43,413 bases of DNA from Prevotella sp. (GTDB lineage Bacteria; Bacteroidota; Bacteroidia; Bacteroidales; Bacteroidaceae): contig JAILAA010000046.1 of assembly GCA_024681875.1 (NCBI GenBank), forward strand, positions 1-43,413, in the 5' to 3' direction. Under the pieces are notes generated by a model, which saw nothing but the letters and a program-made list of their open reading frames with translations, was not told the origin of the DNA and made no database searches. Below, piece after piece: positions 23,282 through 32,426 of this stretch (its first letter is position 1; every line of letters starts with the position of its first letter). The position numbers and the translations under genes are program-made.

Positions 23282-24913
23282 TCAGTCGAGCTTCAGGCAC
23301 AGCATGGTGACGTCGTCATTGGGCTCTGCTCCGTCCCGATAGCGTGCCACCTCCTCAGTCAGGTGCTCTATCACCTGCCGTGCACTCCTGAAACGCGTTT
23401 TTTGAAGCGACTCAATGAGCCGTTCCTCTCCAAACTGCTCTTGCAAAGGATTTTCAGCTTCTGTCAGTCCATCGGAATACACAAACAGCGGACATCCCTT
23501 GATATTCGCTATTTCTTCGCCGACATACTCCAGTTCCTCCCACAAGCCTACAGGGGCGTTAGACTCCATCTTCAGGAACACGCCACCTTCCTCACCGCCA
23601 CCCAGAACGGGAGGGTTGTGTCCTGCATTGCAGAACTGCAGACGACCTGTGGTGAGATCCAGCAAACCAATAAACATCGTAACAAACATGCCGTGAGAGG
23701 AACTGCGTTCGGTCATCTCGGTATTGATGCGCTGTGCTATCTGAGCTGGCAGGTATTCCTGAGTGGCTAACGAACGGAACAGTCGGGTGGTCTGGGCCAT
23801 CACCAATGAGGCCGGCACTCCCTTTCCTGACACATCGCCCACGCAGAAGTACAGGCAATTACCCAGAAGGACATAGTCGTACAGGTCGCCTCCGACGTGT
23901 TTGGCAGCCACCATCGAAGCATAGAGATCCAGCCCCTCACGGTCAGGAAACACGCTGGGCACCATTGACAACTGGATGTCGCGGGCTACACGCAGCTCGC
24001 TTTCCATCATTTCCTTTGCCTCGGTAGTTTCCCGAAGTTGGTCGTAGGCCGTCTGCAACTCGTCGAAAGTATCCAGCAAGCGTCCGTGGGCAGCGGCCAG
24101 CCTGCGCTGTGCGCGCCGCCTATGCAATATGTAGAACACGAAAAAAAGCGTCAGGAGCAACGAGGCCGCCAGCGTACCTATCCAGCGTTGTCGCGACAAC
24201 TCGGCCTGCTGCCGGGCTATTTCCGTCTCTTTCTGCTGTGTCTCATATACGATGGCCAGCTCGGCAGCTTCACTGACCTTGGCCTTTTCAATAGCCGAGT
24301 CTAACAGCTCAAAAGTTTGTGAAGCCACCATCAGGGCGGAATCTCTTCGTCCAGCCTCGAAGTTAGCGCGGAATTTTGAAAAAAGGAAACCCTGTATATT
24401 GTCCAACGAGTATTCCACGCCCCACTTGTTAAGCATGGCATCCAAAAGCTCATAGTTCTTGGCAGCCTCGTCGAAGTGCCTCGCTACCATCAGATAGGAG
24501 GTGGCATCTACGCTTCCGTCTTCCGACATTCCATAGGGAGTCTGCAAGTAGTCATTATAGTAGGCAGCAGCCTCTGCTGACCGCCCTTCGCCTTCTAACG
24601 ACACGGCATGTTGCAGCATGAGACTGGCCCTCACACGATTGGAGAACGCGGTATTGGCATCCTCTTTCTGTTCATACAGCGATACAAGGCTATCGGCCCT
24701 GCAAGTCCAGATGAGTGCTTCCTTATACCGCTTGGCATGCAAATAGCTCAAGGTGGTATTGTATACGCAGACAATGGCATGGCGCAAGGGTTCGGCATTA
24801 TCGTGAGAGGCTACCTCCTCCATATACATGTCATACGCATGGTCAAAGTTCTCGTCGGCCTCTTCTGCTCTTTCCAGATTCATCTGGCAGCGCCCTATCG
24901 ACTCATGCAGCAT
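23282..24913 (-). CDS. PP2C/SpoIIE sensor phosphatase, C-terminal part of a frameshifted gene
   Basis: From ATG 24913 the frame encodes TPR-like helical repeats (SIGRCQMNLERAEEADENFDHAY onward), a membrane segment (IGTLAASLLLTLFFVFYIL), a coiled coil (RLLDTFDELQTAYDQLRETTEAKEMMESELRVARDIQLSMVP) and a PP2C-type SpoIIE/RsbU phosphatase. The metal-binding motifs GGDLYDY, VGDVSGKGVPASLVMA, NAGHNPP and the C-terminal EPNDDVTMLCLKL are all present. A protein starting here would have a periplasmic domain without a signal peptide. The 148-residue frame just upstream supplies the missing signal peptide and first TPRs, so the two are best read as one gene split by a frame change near 24930. Enzymatically it should dephosphorylate an anti-sigma-factor antagonist or similar partner. 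Confidence 0.85.
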   Translation of the reverse strand: MLHESIGRCQMNLERAEEADENFDHAYDMYMEEVASHDNAEPLRHAIVCVYNTTLSYLHAKRYKEALIWTCRADSLVSLYEQKEDANTAFSNRVRASLMLQHAVSLEGEGRSAEAAAYYNDYLQTPYGMSEDGSVDATSYLMVARHFDEAAKNYELLDAMLNKWGVEYSLDNIQGFLFSKFRANFEAGRRDSALMVASQTFELLDSAIEKAKVSEAAELAIVYETQQKETEIARQQAELSRQRWIGTLAASLLLTLFFVFYILHRRRAQRRLAAAHGRLLDTFDELQTAYDQLRETTEAKEMMESELRVARDIQLSMVPSVFPDREGLDLYASMVAAKHVGGDLYDYVLLGNCLYFCVGDVSGKGVPASLVMAQTTRLFRSLATQEYLPAQIAQRINTEMTERSSSHGMFVTMFIGLLDLTTGRLQFCNAGHNPPVLGGGEEGGVFLKMESNAPVGLWEELEYVGEEIANIKGCPLFVYSDGLTEAENPLQEQFGEERLIESLQKTRFRSARQVIEHLTEEVARYRDGAEPNDDVTMLCLKLD

Positions 24914-24927
24914 GGCATGAATAATGT

Positions 24928-25374
24928 TCAGTCACTATTTGAATCTTCCATCCGCTTCACCGCCGGAACTGCCACACGCAGTGCGCCCTCATAATTGCAC
25001 TCGTTAGCCCACAGTCCCGCCAACGATGCTGCTGACTGGTAGTAGTAGGAAAGGTCGTCATCACTATGCTGTTGACGTGTCACCACCTCCATCCAACAAT
25101 CTTCTGCTTTACGCAACTGACCCTGATAACTGTAAGCTGTGCCTCGATAGTAATCTGCCGCCACCTTAGAAATGACATTCGCCTGGCAAAGACTATCGGC
25201 CAGCACCAGCAGCCGTGGGAAGTCGCCGCCACTCAATGCCGCTTCCAATTGTTCCTTTGCCGGCACTTGCTGTTTTTTCTTAGAAGAATGAGAAGGGCTA
25301 CAGGCATTGGTCAACACCATGCCTGCCAAAATAGCCACCATCGCATGAAGAAACTTCCTTTTGATTATCATCAT
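24928..25374 (-). CDS. N-terminal part of the split PP2C/TPR sensor (lipoprotein-like signal peptide)
   Basis: The frame starts at 25374 (MMIIKRKFLHAMVAILAGMVLTNACSPS), a signal peptide with a possible lipobox LTNAC. It continues with TPR-like helices (AAALSGG-type ADSLCQANVISKVAADYYRGTAYSYQGQLRKAEDCW) and stops at TGA 24928-24930 after KRMEDSNSD. Reading one frame over from that point gives LNIIHAMLHESIGRCQ and runs on into the PP2C gene, which fits an uninterrupted TPR repeat. The two open stretches overlap by only about 5 nt, so the change lies at 24929-24933. It may be a true mutation, programmed slippage or an assembly error. Confidence 0.75.
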   Translation of the reverse strand: MMIIKRKFLHAMVAILAGMVLTNACSPSHSSKKKQQVPAKEQLEAALSGGDFPRLLVLADSLCQANVISKVAADYYRGTAYSYQGQLRKAEDCWMEVVTRQQHSDDDLSYYYQSAASLAGLWANECNYEGALRVAVPAVKRMEDSNSD

Positions 25375-25390
25375 ATTGTCGCAAGTTCTG

Positions 25391-25421
25391 CAAAAGTACG
25401 AATAAGTGCGAACAAAACAAA
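25391..25421 (-). promoter_or_regulatory. Promoter of the PP2C/TPR gene
   Basis: Complement of CAAA (25418-25421), 19 nt, complement of CAAAAGTA (25391-25398): TTTG N19 TACTTTTG with the extended ATTCGTAC form. Confidence 0.65.
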
Positions 25422-25472
25422 ATTAAAAGCAACTTTTTTTGCTATTTTGTTGCAGCAATGCCCCAAAATGCT

Positions 25473-25480
25473 TACTTTTG
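25473..25480 (+). promoter_or_regulatory. -7 box of ilvE
   Basis: TACTTTTG at 25473-25480. A TTG at 25450-25452 lies 20 nt upstream, and the ATG follows at 25509. Confidence 0.65.
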
Positions 25481-25508
25481 CATTCAAATTCAATAAACCC
25501 GAAAGACA

Positions 25509-26525
25509 ATGAAGAACTTAGACTGGGCCAACCTGTCGTTTGGCTACATGAAGACTGACTACAACGTCCGTTGCTACTATCGCGACGGCAAGTGGGGAGA
25601 GATTGAAGTCTGCTCCGACGAGTATCTGAAACTGCACATGGCTGCCACCTGCCTGCATTATGGTCAGGAGGCTTTCGAGGGCCTGAAGGCTTATCGCTGC
25701 CCTGATGGCAAGGTGCGCATCTTCCGCGTAGACGAGAATGCCGCCCGCTTGCAGAGCACCTGCCGCGGCATAATGATGCCCGAGGTCAGCACCGAGCTCT
25801 TTACGGAAATGGTGAAGAAGGTGGTGCGCCTCAACCAGGAGTGGATTCCCACCTACGAGAGCGGCGCCACGCTCTACATCCGTCCGCTGCTCATCGGCAC
25901 CAGCGCTCAGGTGGGCGTGCATCCTGCCAAGGAATACTGCTTCCTCATCTTCGTCACGCCCGTAGGCCCCTACTTCAAGGGAGGCTTCGCTGCCAACCCC
26001 TATGTCATCATCCGCGACTACGACCGCTCGGCTCCCCTCGGCACAGGTAAGTACAAGGTGGGTGGCAACTACGCCGCATCGCTCTTTGCCAACAACCTGG
26101 CACACGAAAAGGGCTACGCCTGCGAGTTCTACCTTGACGCCAAGGAGAAGAAATACATGGACGAGTGCGGTGCCGCCAACTTCTTCGGCATCAAGAACAA
26201 CACCTACGTCACGCCGAAGTCGACCAGCATCCTGCCCTCCATCACGAACAAGAGCCTGATGCAGGTGGCCGAGGACCTCGGCATGAAGGTGGAGCGCCGC
26301 CCCATTCCCGAGGAGGAGCTCGAGACCTTCGAGGAGGCTGGCGCCTGTGGCACAGCAGCTGTCATCAGCCCCATCAGCTATATCGACGACCTCGACACCG
26401 GCAAGCGCTACAGCTTCGGCGACAAGCCCGGCCCCATGTCGAAGAAGCTCTTCGACACGCTGCGCGGCATCCAATACGGAGAAATCGAAGACAAGCACGG
26501 CTGGACAACCGTAGTCATTGAATAG
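25509..26525 (+). CDS. ilvE: Branched-chain amino acid aminotransferase
   Basis: IlvE transfers amino groups between glutamate and the branched-chain 2-keto acids. The 338-aa protein is a class IV PLP aminotransferase of BCAT2 type: FEGLKAYR near residue 57, IRPLLIG at about 124, the PLP lysine in GKYKVGGNYAASLFA (Lys183), and DECGAANFFGI plus GTAAVISPI in the C-terminal half. Its length and motifs match the larger eukaryote-like BCAT group common in Bacteroidetes. It has its own promoter and ends in TAG. trmB follows after 51 nt and may be cotranscribed. Confidence 0.95.
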   Translation: MKNLDWANLSFGYMKTDYNVRCYYRDGKWGEIEVCSDEYLKLHMAATCLHYGQEAFEGLKAYRCPDGKVRIFRVDENAARLQSTCRGIMMPEVSTELFTEMVKKVVRLNQEWIPTYESGATLYIRPLLIGTSAQVGVHPAKEYCFLIFVTPVGPYFKGGFAANPYVIIRDYDRSAPLGTGKYKVGGNYAASLFANNLAHEKGYACEFYLDAKEKKYMDECGAANFFGIKNNTYVTPKSTSILPSITNKSLMQVAEDLGMKVERRPIPEEELETFEEAGACGTAAVISPISYIDDLDTGKRYSFGDKPGPMSKKLFDTLRGIQYGEIEDKHGWTTVVIE

Positions 26526-26576
26526 AAGAACTTGTTGAACGATTTCCAATAGTTCAACCAAGAGAAAGGATTAGGC

Positions 26577-27359
26577 ATGAGCAAAGGAAAGCTGGCGAAA
26601 TTCGCCGACATGGAAACCTACAAGAACGTCTTTCAATATCCCTATTCTGTGGTAAGCGACGTTCCCTTTGCCATGCAGGGGCGTTGGCGCGAGGACTTTT
26701 TCCACAACGCCAACCCCATTATCTTGGAACTTGGCTGCGGCAAGGGCGAATATGCCGTAGAGCTGGCAAAGGCAAACCCCGACTGCAACTACATCGGTGT
26801 CGACATCAAGGGAGCAAGGATGTGGACAGGTGCCACGCGCGCCCTGCAGGAGGGGATTGAGAATGTAGCATTCCTGCGTACCAACATTGAGATTATCGAC
26901 CGTTTCTTTGCTCCTGACGAAGTGCAAGAGTTGTGGCTGACCTTCAGCGACCCGCAGATGAAAAATCCGCGAAAGCGCCTCACGTCGTCATACTTCCTCC
27001 TGCGCTACCGTCGTTTCCTTCAGGACCGGGGAATCATCCACCTGAAGACCGACTCAAATTTCCTGTTTACCTACACATCGTTCTTGGTACAGCACAACCA
27101 CCTGCCCGTCATAGCCTGCACAGACAATCTTTACGCCAACGTCGATGAGGCCGCAACAACGTCTGCTGCCATTAAGGAGGCGCGCGCCATCCAGACCTAT
27201 TATGAGCAGATGTGGCTGTCGCAGGGTCTCAGCATCAAATACATGCAGTTCCTGCTACCGCGAGAAGGCGGGCTGAGCGAGCCCGACGTCGAGATAGAGC
27301 TGGACGAATATCGCAGCTATCACCGCACCAAGCGCAGTGGCGCAGTTCGGGCAAGATAA
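26577..27359 (+). CDS. trmB: tRNA (guanine-N7-)-methyltransferase
   Basis: TrmB methylates G46 of tRNAs using S-adenosylmethionine. The SAM-binding motif I is [11 protein letters not shown] (about residues 47-57), motif II is [16 protein letters not shown] is in [13 protein letters not shown], and the tRNA/SAM site is [23 protein letters not shown]. This is the Bacteroidetes variant of the PDPWPKKRHxKRR motif. At 260 aa it is slightly longer than E. coli TrmB (239) with a basic C-terminus. It lies 51 nt behind ilvE and 36 nt before the BspA-like gene, all on the plus strand. Confidence 0.94.
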   Translation: MSKGKLAKFADMETYKNVFQYPYSVVSDVPFAMQGRWREDFFHNANPIILELGCGKGEYAVELAKANPDCNYIGVDIKGARMWTGATRALQEGIENVAFLRTNIEIIDRFFAPDEVQELWLTFSDPQMKNPRKRLTSSYFLLRYRRFLQDRGIIHLKTDSNFLFTYTSFLVQHNHLPVIACTDNLYANVDEAATTSAAIKEARAIQTYYEQMWLSQGLSIKYMQFLLPREGGLSEPDVEIELDEYRSYHRTKRSGAVRAR

Positions 27360-27395
27360 GTGACAAGAAATAAGAAATGACTAAAAACCACGACC

Positions 27396-29177
27396 ATGAA
27401 TAAAACCATAAATTTAAAGAAAAACCGCTGGATAACGGTTTCTGTGCTGTTATCTGTTTTTTTCCTTATGCCATTTAGCCGTGCTGCAGCACAGGAGCTG
27501 ATTGTGACGGTGGATTCCGTCGGTCAGCTGGCCACTCGCTTGCCCGACAGTCTGCGTTTCTCGATGACCGAGCTGAAAATTACCGGTCCGTTAGGGGGCA
27601 GTGACATAAAGATTCTGCTGAACATGCTGAAGAACCCGCGAAAGAAAAAAGCCAACGACAAGGACCTCACCGTCATTGACCTCTCTGAGGCGAACATCGT
27701 TGAGAGTCGCGGCAGCTTCCACACCAAGGCCGACGTGCTTCCTGCCAACATGTTCCAAGGTTGTAAAAATCTGCAGCACGTCATCCTGCCCTCCACCACG
27801 ACGGAGGTGAGCATTGGCTGCTTCAGCGGCTGCGTCAACCTGACAGAGGTCGACATTCCCGAGGGCGCACTCGTCATCAACAAGAGCGCCTTCAGTGGCT
27901 GCGCCAGCCTGAAGGAGCTGAAACTGCCGGCAACCATCACCACCATCAAGAGCCACGCTTTCGACGGTTGCACAAGTCTTAGCGACATCGAAATTCCTGA
28001 TGCTGTGGAGCTCATCGACGAGGACGCCTTCGCCAACTGCAAGTCGCTGGTGCGCCTCAACCTGCACAACACCAGCATCAAAGCCGTTAAGGCCGAATGC
28101 TTCGCCCGCTGCGAGCGTCTGGAGACCATCAGCCTGCCATCCACTGTGACGGTCATCGGCAACGAAGCCTTCAAAGGCTGCACCGCCTTAGAGAGCATCC
28201 AGATGCCCGAAGCAGTAAACGAAATCGGCAACAGCGCCTTTGAGATGTGCCAAAGCCTGGCTTCGATAGAGATGAGCACTGCTACCGTCATCGGCAGCGA
28301 CGCTTTCCGCGGCTGTATCTCTTTGGAGAGCGTCGAGATAGAACGCGTGAAAAAGATGGGCAACGAAGCCTTCGAGAACTGCACAGGGCTGATCTCCGTT
28401 ATGCTCGATGGCAACTTGAAAGAAATCGGCAGCGAAACCTTCAGGGGCTGTACCAGCCTCAGCAGCGTCACCATCCCCGCAACCGTGAAGACCATCGGCA
28501 CACGCGCCTTCTTCGACTGCAAGTCGCTGCCCGAAATCGACCTGCCAGCAGGCCTCACACGCATCTACGACCATGCTTTCGAGAACTGTGCCTCGCTGCG
28601 CTATCTCGTTGTGCCCAACCAGACAAAGCAGCTTGGCAGCAACACATTCGAGAACTGCTCGTCGCTTGACAGCGTAGTAATCAGCGGCTTTGTGGAGAAG
28701 TTGGAAGACGACGTCTTCCGCCATTGCCACTCACTGCGCACCGTCAGCCTGCCCATCTCGGTGAAGAGCATCGGCGACCATGCCTTCGAGAACTGCACCT
28801 CGCTGACCGACATCAACCTGCCCATCTCCATCACCAGCATCGGCGACGACGCCTTCGAGAAATGCGCCTCGCTGACCTCCGTCGTCGTGCCTGCCGCCTG
28901 CACGTCCATCGGCAGTGACGCCTTCCGCGAGTGCACCACGTTGCAGCGTGCCGAACTGCCAGCCGCCATGAAGAAAATCGGCGGCAACGCCTTTGCCAAG
29001 TGTGTGTCGCTGCGCGAGGTAGTGCTGGGTTCTCCCCTGCCGCCCAGCATTTCGGGCAGCAGTTTCAAGGGCGTAGTGCTGGCGGCCTGCAAGTTCCTCG
29101 TGCCCAAGGGCTCGCGTGCCCACTACAAAACCGACAAGTCCTGGAAGAAGATAACCAACATCATAGAAAAGGATTAA
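27396..29177 (+). CDS. BspA-like secreted leucine-rich-repeat protein
   Basis: A signal peptide (ending AAAQ at about residue 33) is followed by about twenty LRR_5/BspA repeats of 23 residues with the pattern AFxxCxSLxxIxLPxxVxxIGxx, running from about 115 to 560. The C-terminus (PKGSRAHYKTDKSWKKITNIIEKD) is the usual end of these proteins. No lipobox, LPXTG or T9SS signal is seen. BspA-type proteins of Bacteroidales bind host proteins or mediate coaggregation; here that role is inferred from the family. The repeats are strongly similar to each other at DNA level (AACTGCACC, GCCTTCGAG), so recombination between them is likely. A second, truncated family member lies at 141-307. Confidence 0.9.
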   Translation: MNKTINLKKNRWITVSVLLSVFFLMPFSRAAAQELIVTVDSVGQLATRLPDSLRFSMTELKITGPLGGSDIKILLNMLKNPRKKKANDKDLTVIDLSEANIVESRGSFHTKADVLPANMFQGCKNLQHVILPSTTTEVSIGCFSGCVNLTEVDIPEGALVINKSAFSGCASLKELKLPATITTIKSHAFDGCTSLSDIEIPDAVELIDEDAFANCKSLVRLNLHNTSIKAVKAECFARCERLETISLPSTVTVIGNEAFKGCTALESIQMPEAVNEIGNSAFEMCQSLASIEMSTATVIGSDAFRGCISLESVEIERVKKMGNEAFENCTGLISVMLDGNLKEIGSETFRGCTSLSSVTIPATVKTIGTRAFFDCKSLPEIDLPAGLTRIYDHAFENCASLRYLVVPNQTKQLGSNTFENCSSLDSVVISGFVEKLEDDVFRHCHSLRTVSLPISVKSIGDHAFENCTSLTDINLPISITSIGDDAFEKCASLTSVVVPAACTSIGSDAFRECTTLQRAELPAAMKKIGGNAFAKCVSLREVVLGSPLPPSISGSSFKGVVLAACKFLVPKGSRAHYKTDKSWKKITNIIEKD

Positions 29178-29184
29178 TCAAACT

Positions 29185-29225
29185 ACTGGCAGGGATGAAG
29201 CTCGTCGAGCTTCATCCCTGCCAGT
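29185..29225. terminator. Long near-perfect palindrome downstream of the LRR gene
   Basis: Twenty-base arms, beginning ACTGGCAGGGATG (29185-29204) and ending in the complementary CATCCCTGCCAGT (29206-29225), are separated by a single T. It would form a very stable hairpin but has no T tract; TCATATTG follows. A second hairpin with a UUCG loop, AGCCC/GGGCT, follows at about 29234-29247. Together they probably separate the convergent LRR and rubrerythrin transcripts. Confidence 0.65.
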
Positions 29226-29267
29226 CATATTGACAGCCCTTCGGGGCTTCATGGACAGTGCGGCTTC

Positions 29268-29810
29268 TTAGTAATTCTCGGCCTTCACCTGGAAATAGGC
29301 CTGTGCGTGGTTGCAGACGGGGCACTCCTCGGGGGCCTTCTTGCCGATGACGATGTGGCCGCAGTTCGAGCACTGCCAAATGACGTCGTTGTCGCGTGAG
29401 AACACGGTTTCCTTGCGCACATTGTCCAGCAGACGGCGGTAGCGCTCCTCGTGCTCTTTCTCGATGGCAGCCACGCCCTCCATCTTCTCGGCTATCTCGT
29501 CGAAGCCCTCCTCACGGGCCTCCCTTGCCATACGGGCATACATGTCAGTCCACTCGAAGTTCTCGCCTCCGGCGGCATCCTCCAGATTGGCGGCTGTGTC
29601 GCTCACTTTGCCTCCGTTCAGGTACTTGTACCACAGCTCGGCATGTTCTTTCTCGTTGGCAGCCGTCTCAAGGAAGATGTTGCTAATCTGCACAAAGCCG
29701 TCTTTCTTGGCCTTTGAGGCAAAGAAGGTGTACTTGTTGCGTGCCATTGACTCGCCTGCAAAGGCTTCCTGCAGGTTTTTCTCTGTTTTTGTTCCTTTTA
29801 AACTTTTCAT
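29268..29810 (-). CDS. rbr: Rubrerythrin
   Basis: Rubrerythrin reduces hydrogen peroxide in anaerobes, in the cytosol. The 180-aa protein has the ferritin-like diiron domain with [47 protein letters not shown] and [14 protein letters not shown], then a C-terminal rubredoxin-like Fe(Cys)4 site: WQCSNCGH and PEECPVCNH. All diiron Glu/His ligands and four cysteines are present, and the length is normal. It is monocistronic with its own strong promoter at 29849-29880. Confidence 0.96.
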   Translation of the reverse strand: MKSLKGTKTEKNLQEAFAGESMARNKYTFFASKAKKDGFVQISNIFLETAANEKEHAELWYKYLNGGKVSDTAANLEDAAGGENFEWTDMYARMAREAREEGFDEIAEKMEGVAAIEKEHEERYRRLLDNVRKETVFSRDNDVIWQCSNCGHIVIGKKAPEECPVCNHAQAYFQVKAENY

Positions 29811-29848
29811 TTTTCTTTCTTTTTATGGGGTTAATAACAGTTTGTCGG

Positions 29849-29880
29849 CAAAGATAGGCATAATTCCCTGATGCGCCAAA
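29849..29880 (-). promoter_or_regulatory. Promoter of rubrerythrin
   Basis: Complement of CAAA (29877-29880), exactly 20 nt, complement of CAAAGATA (29849-29856): TTTG N20 TATCTTTG, a full consensus match, about 40 nt before the ATG. Confidence 0.75.
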
Positions 29881-29888
29881 TGTTTTTG

Positions 29889-29919
29889 GAAAAAAAAGAG
29901 GGGAAAGTTGTTCCCCTCT
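29889..29919 (-). terminator. Intrinsic terminator of clpB
   Basis: On the minus strand AGAGGGGAA, loop CAACT, TTCCCCTCT (29897-29919) is followed by eight T (29889-29896 complement). It is 3 nt beyond the clpB stop codon. Confidence 0.9.
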
Positions 29920-29921
29920 GT

Positions 29922-31424
29922 TTAGTTGTGGAAGACAAGGCCGTCGCCGAACTCGTCGATGACGATGGGTCGCTCGCGGCTTATCTCGTCGGCCAGCAGC
30001 TTGCGCGACAGGTCGTTGAGGACGTAGTGCTGGATGGCGCGCTTCACGGGACGTGCTCCCATGTCGGGGTCGTAGCCCTCCTGTGCCAGCCATTTCACGG
30101 CGTGGTCGCTGACCTGCAGCTGGAATCCCTGCGGCTCCAGCATTTTCTGTACGCGTGTCAGCTGCAGGCGCACCACCTGTTCTATCTCGTTTTGCGAGAG
30201 CTGCCGGAAGGTGATGATCTCGTCGATACGGTTGAGGAACTCGGGACGCATGACCATGCGCAGCTGTTCGCGGGTGGCGTTGCTGGTCATAATGATGATG
30301 GTGTTCTTAAAGTCGGCGGTGCGGCCTTTGTTGTCGGTCAGTCGCCCGTCGTCGAGCACCTGCAACAGGATGTTGAACACGTCGGGATGAGCCTTCTCTA
30401 TCTCGTCGAAGAGCACCACGCTGTAGGGCTTGCGCCTGACGGCCTCCGTCAGCTGGCCACCCTCATCGTAGCCTATATAGCCCGGAGGCGCGCCGATGAG
30501 CCTTGAAACGGTATGCTTCTCCTGATATTCGCTCATGTCGATACGCGTCATCATCGTTTCGTCGTTGAACAGGTATTCTGCCAAAGCCTTTGCCAGCTCG
30601 GTCTTACCCACACCGGTCGTTCCCATGAAGATGAATGAGGCGATAGGCCGCTTAGGGTCTTGCAGCCCGGCACGACTGCGGCGTACGGCGTCGCTGACGG
30701 CTGTGATGGCCTCGTTCTGACCGATGACGCGCTTGTGCAGTTCCTCTTCCAGATGGAGCAGCTTTTCGCGCTCGCTCTGCATCATTCTACTCACGGGAAT
30801 GCCTGTCCATCGAGAGACGACTTCAGCGATGTCGTCGGCTGTGACCTCCTCGCGCACCAGCTTTGTATCCTCCTTCGAATTCAGCTGCTGCTGAATGGCG
30901 GCGATGTGAGCCTCCAGTTCCTTCATCTTACCGTAGCGTATCTCGGCCACCTTTCCGTAGTTGCCCTCGCGCTCGGCCCGTTCAGCCTCATATTTCAGCT
31001 GTTCCATCTGCTGTTTGTCCTGCTGAATCTGGTTCACCAGCTGGCGCTCGCCTTCCCAACGGGCACGGAACTGCGCCTCCTGGTCTTTCAGATCGGCTAT
31101 TTCCTTGTCGAGCTGGGCAATCTTCGGCTCGTCGTTCTCGCGCTTAATGGCCTCACGCTCAATCTCAAGCTGTGCCAGACGGCGGCTGATTTCGTCGAGT
31201 TCCTCGGGCACGCTGTCGCGCTCCATACGCAGCTTGGCGGCTGCCTCATCCATCAGGTCGATGGCCTTGTCGGGCAGGAAACGCTCGGTGATATATCTTT
31301 CAGAGAGCTTTACGGCAGCGATACAGGCATCGTCCTGAATACGCACCTTGTGGTGATTCTCGTAGCGCTCCTTCAAGCCGCGCAGGATGGAAATGGACGA
31401 GAGCTCGTCGGGCTCCTTCACCAT
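29922..31424 (-). CDS. clpB: ClpB disaggregase, C-terminal part (gene broken by an in-frame TAG)
   Basis: This frame (first internal ATG at 31424, [10 protein letters not shown]) holds the end of the first AAA+ domain, the middle coiled-coil domain ([25 protein letters not shown] to [23 protein letters not shown]) and the complete second AAA+ domain. The latter has Walker [10 protein letters not shown], Walker [26 protein letters not shown] and the [14 protein letters not shown] sensor region. ClpB rescues aggregated proteins with DnaK in the cytosol. The in-frame codons RRFQTV directly upstream continue the N-terminal part, separated only by a TAG codon at 31443-31445, where the family has Glu in KDKALERRFQ. 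With a readable codon there the protein would be about 834 aa, close to normal. Confidence 0.93.
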   Translation of the reverse strand: MVKEPDELSSISILRGLKERYENHHKVRIQDDACIAAVKLSERYITERFLPDKAIDLMDEAAAKLRMERDSVPEELDEISRRLAQLEIEREAIKRENDEPKIAQLDKEIADLKDQEAQFRARWEGERQLVNQIQQDKQQMEQLKYEAERAEREGNYGKVAEIRYGKMKELEAHIAAIQQQLNSKEDTKLVREEVTADDIAEVVSRWTGIPVSRMMQSEREKLLHLEEELHKRVIGQNEAITAVSDAVRRSRAGLQDPKRPIASFIFMGTTGVGKTELAKALAEYLFNDETMMTRIDMSEYQEKHTVSRLIGAPPGYIGYDEGGQLTEAVRRKPYSVVLFDEIEKAHPDVFNILLQVLDDGRLTDNKGRTADFKNTIIIMTSNATREQLRMVMRPEFLNRIDEIITFRQLSQNEIEQVVRLQLTRVQKMLEPQGFQLQVSDHAVKWLAQEGYDPDMGARPVKRAIQHYVLNDLSRKLLADEISRERPIVIDEFGDGLVFHN

Positions 31425-31442
31425 AACTGTCTGGAAACGCCG

Positions 31443-32426
31443 CTATAACGCCTTATCCTTCTCGAAATACTTCTGGTATTCGTTCAACGTTGTAGCGCCG
31501 ATGGCTCTTAGCTCACCTCGTGCCAAAGCAGGCTTGAGGATGTTGGCGGCGTCCATAGCGCCCTCTCCCCCACCCGCTCCTACGAGTGTGTGGATTTCGT
31601 CGATGAAGAGGATGATGCGGCCCTCGCTGCGCGTCACCTCACCGATGACGCTCTTCAGTCGCTCCTCGAACTCACCCTTGTACTTTGCACCGGCCACCAG
31701 CGCACCCATGTCGAGTGAATAGACCTGCTTGTCCTTCAGGTTCTCAGGTACGTCGCCGCGGACGATACGCCCGGCCAGACCCTCGACGATGGCCGTCTTA
31801 CCCGTGCCAGGCTCGCCGATGAGGATGGGGTTGTTCTTCGTCCTGCGGGAAAGAATCTGCAGCAGACGGCGAATCTCATCATCACGGCCGATAACGGGGT
31901 CAAGCTTGCCTGCACGCGCCATGCTCACCAGGTTCTTGGCATATTTCTCCAGCGACTGATAGTTGTCGTCGGCGCTCTGGCTCTGCACCTTCTGGCCCTG
32001 GCGCAGCTCGAGCACAGCCTGCTTCAGGTCTTTCTGATTCACGCCTGCATCCTTGAGGATACGGCTCACGGTGCTGTTCACTTCAAGCAGAGCCAACAGT
32101 ATCGGCTCACACGAAACGAACTCGTCGCCCAGCTGCTGCGAGATTTCCTGCGCCTTCATCAGCACCTTGTTGCTGTCGCCCGACAGGTAGGGCTCTCCGC
32201 CTTGCACACGAGCCAGGTGCTGCAATTCCTGCTGGCAGAGCATCTGAATCTGCCCCATGTTCGCGCCCAGCTTCTGAAAGACGAAGCCCACCACATCGCG
32301 GGCCTTGTCGATAAGGGCCAGCATCAGATGCACGGGCTCAATGCTCTGCTGGCCGTTCTGTCGGGCCAGGAAGACGGCCTGCTGCACCGTTTCCTGTGCC
32401 TTGATAGTAAATTTTTCGAGTGTCAT
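31443..32426 (-). CDS. clpB: ClpB disaggregase, N-terminal part ending at a premature TAG
   Basis: From ATG 32426 (preceded by the good ribosome site AAAGGAG) come the Clp_N repeats ([22 protein letters not shown] to [16 protein letters not shown]) and most of the first AAA+ domain. That domain has Walker [31 protein letters not shown], Walker [16 protein letters not shown] and the sensor [21 protein letters not shown]. The frame stops there at TAG (31443-31445), a GAG-to-TAG change relative to the conserved KDKALERRFQ. The product would lack the arginine-finger region and the whole second half. Other genes here (ilvE, the YfcE-like gene) use TAG as a normal stop, so recoding is unlikely. Confidence 0.93.
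   Translation of the reverse strand: MTLEKFTIKAQETVQQAVFLARQNGQQSIEPVHLMLALIDKARDVVGFVFQKLGANMGQIQMLCQQELQHLARVQGGEPYLSGDSNKVLMKAQEISQQLGDEFVSCEPILLALLEVNSTVSRILKDAGVNQKDLKQAVLELRQGQKVQSQSADDNYQSLEKYAKNLVSMARAGKLDPVIGRDDEIRRLLQILSRRTKNNPILIGEPGTGKTAIVEGLAGRIVRGDVPENLKDKQVYSLDMGALVAGAKYKGEFEERLKSVIGEVTRSEGRIILFIDEIHTLVGAGGGEGAMDAANILKPALARGELRAIGATTLNEYQKYFEKDKAL

Noticed and set aside
25518..26561. 347-aa minus-strand frame opposite ilvE
   Set aside because: It is the antisense shadow of a GC-rich, clearly recognisable ilvE; composition (Val/Gly/Ala/His-rich) is typical of such shadows.
31443..31445. TAG recoded as an amino acid across the genome
   Set aside because: ilvE and the YfcE-like gene end in TAG at their normal lengths, so TAG functions as a stop here; the clpB TAG is an isolated case.
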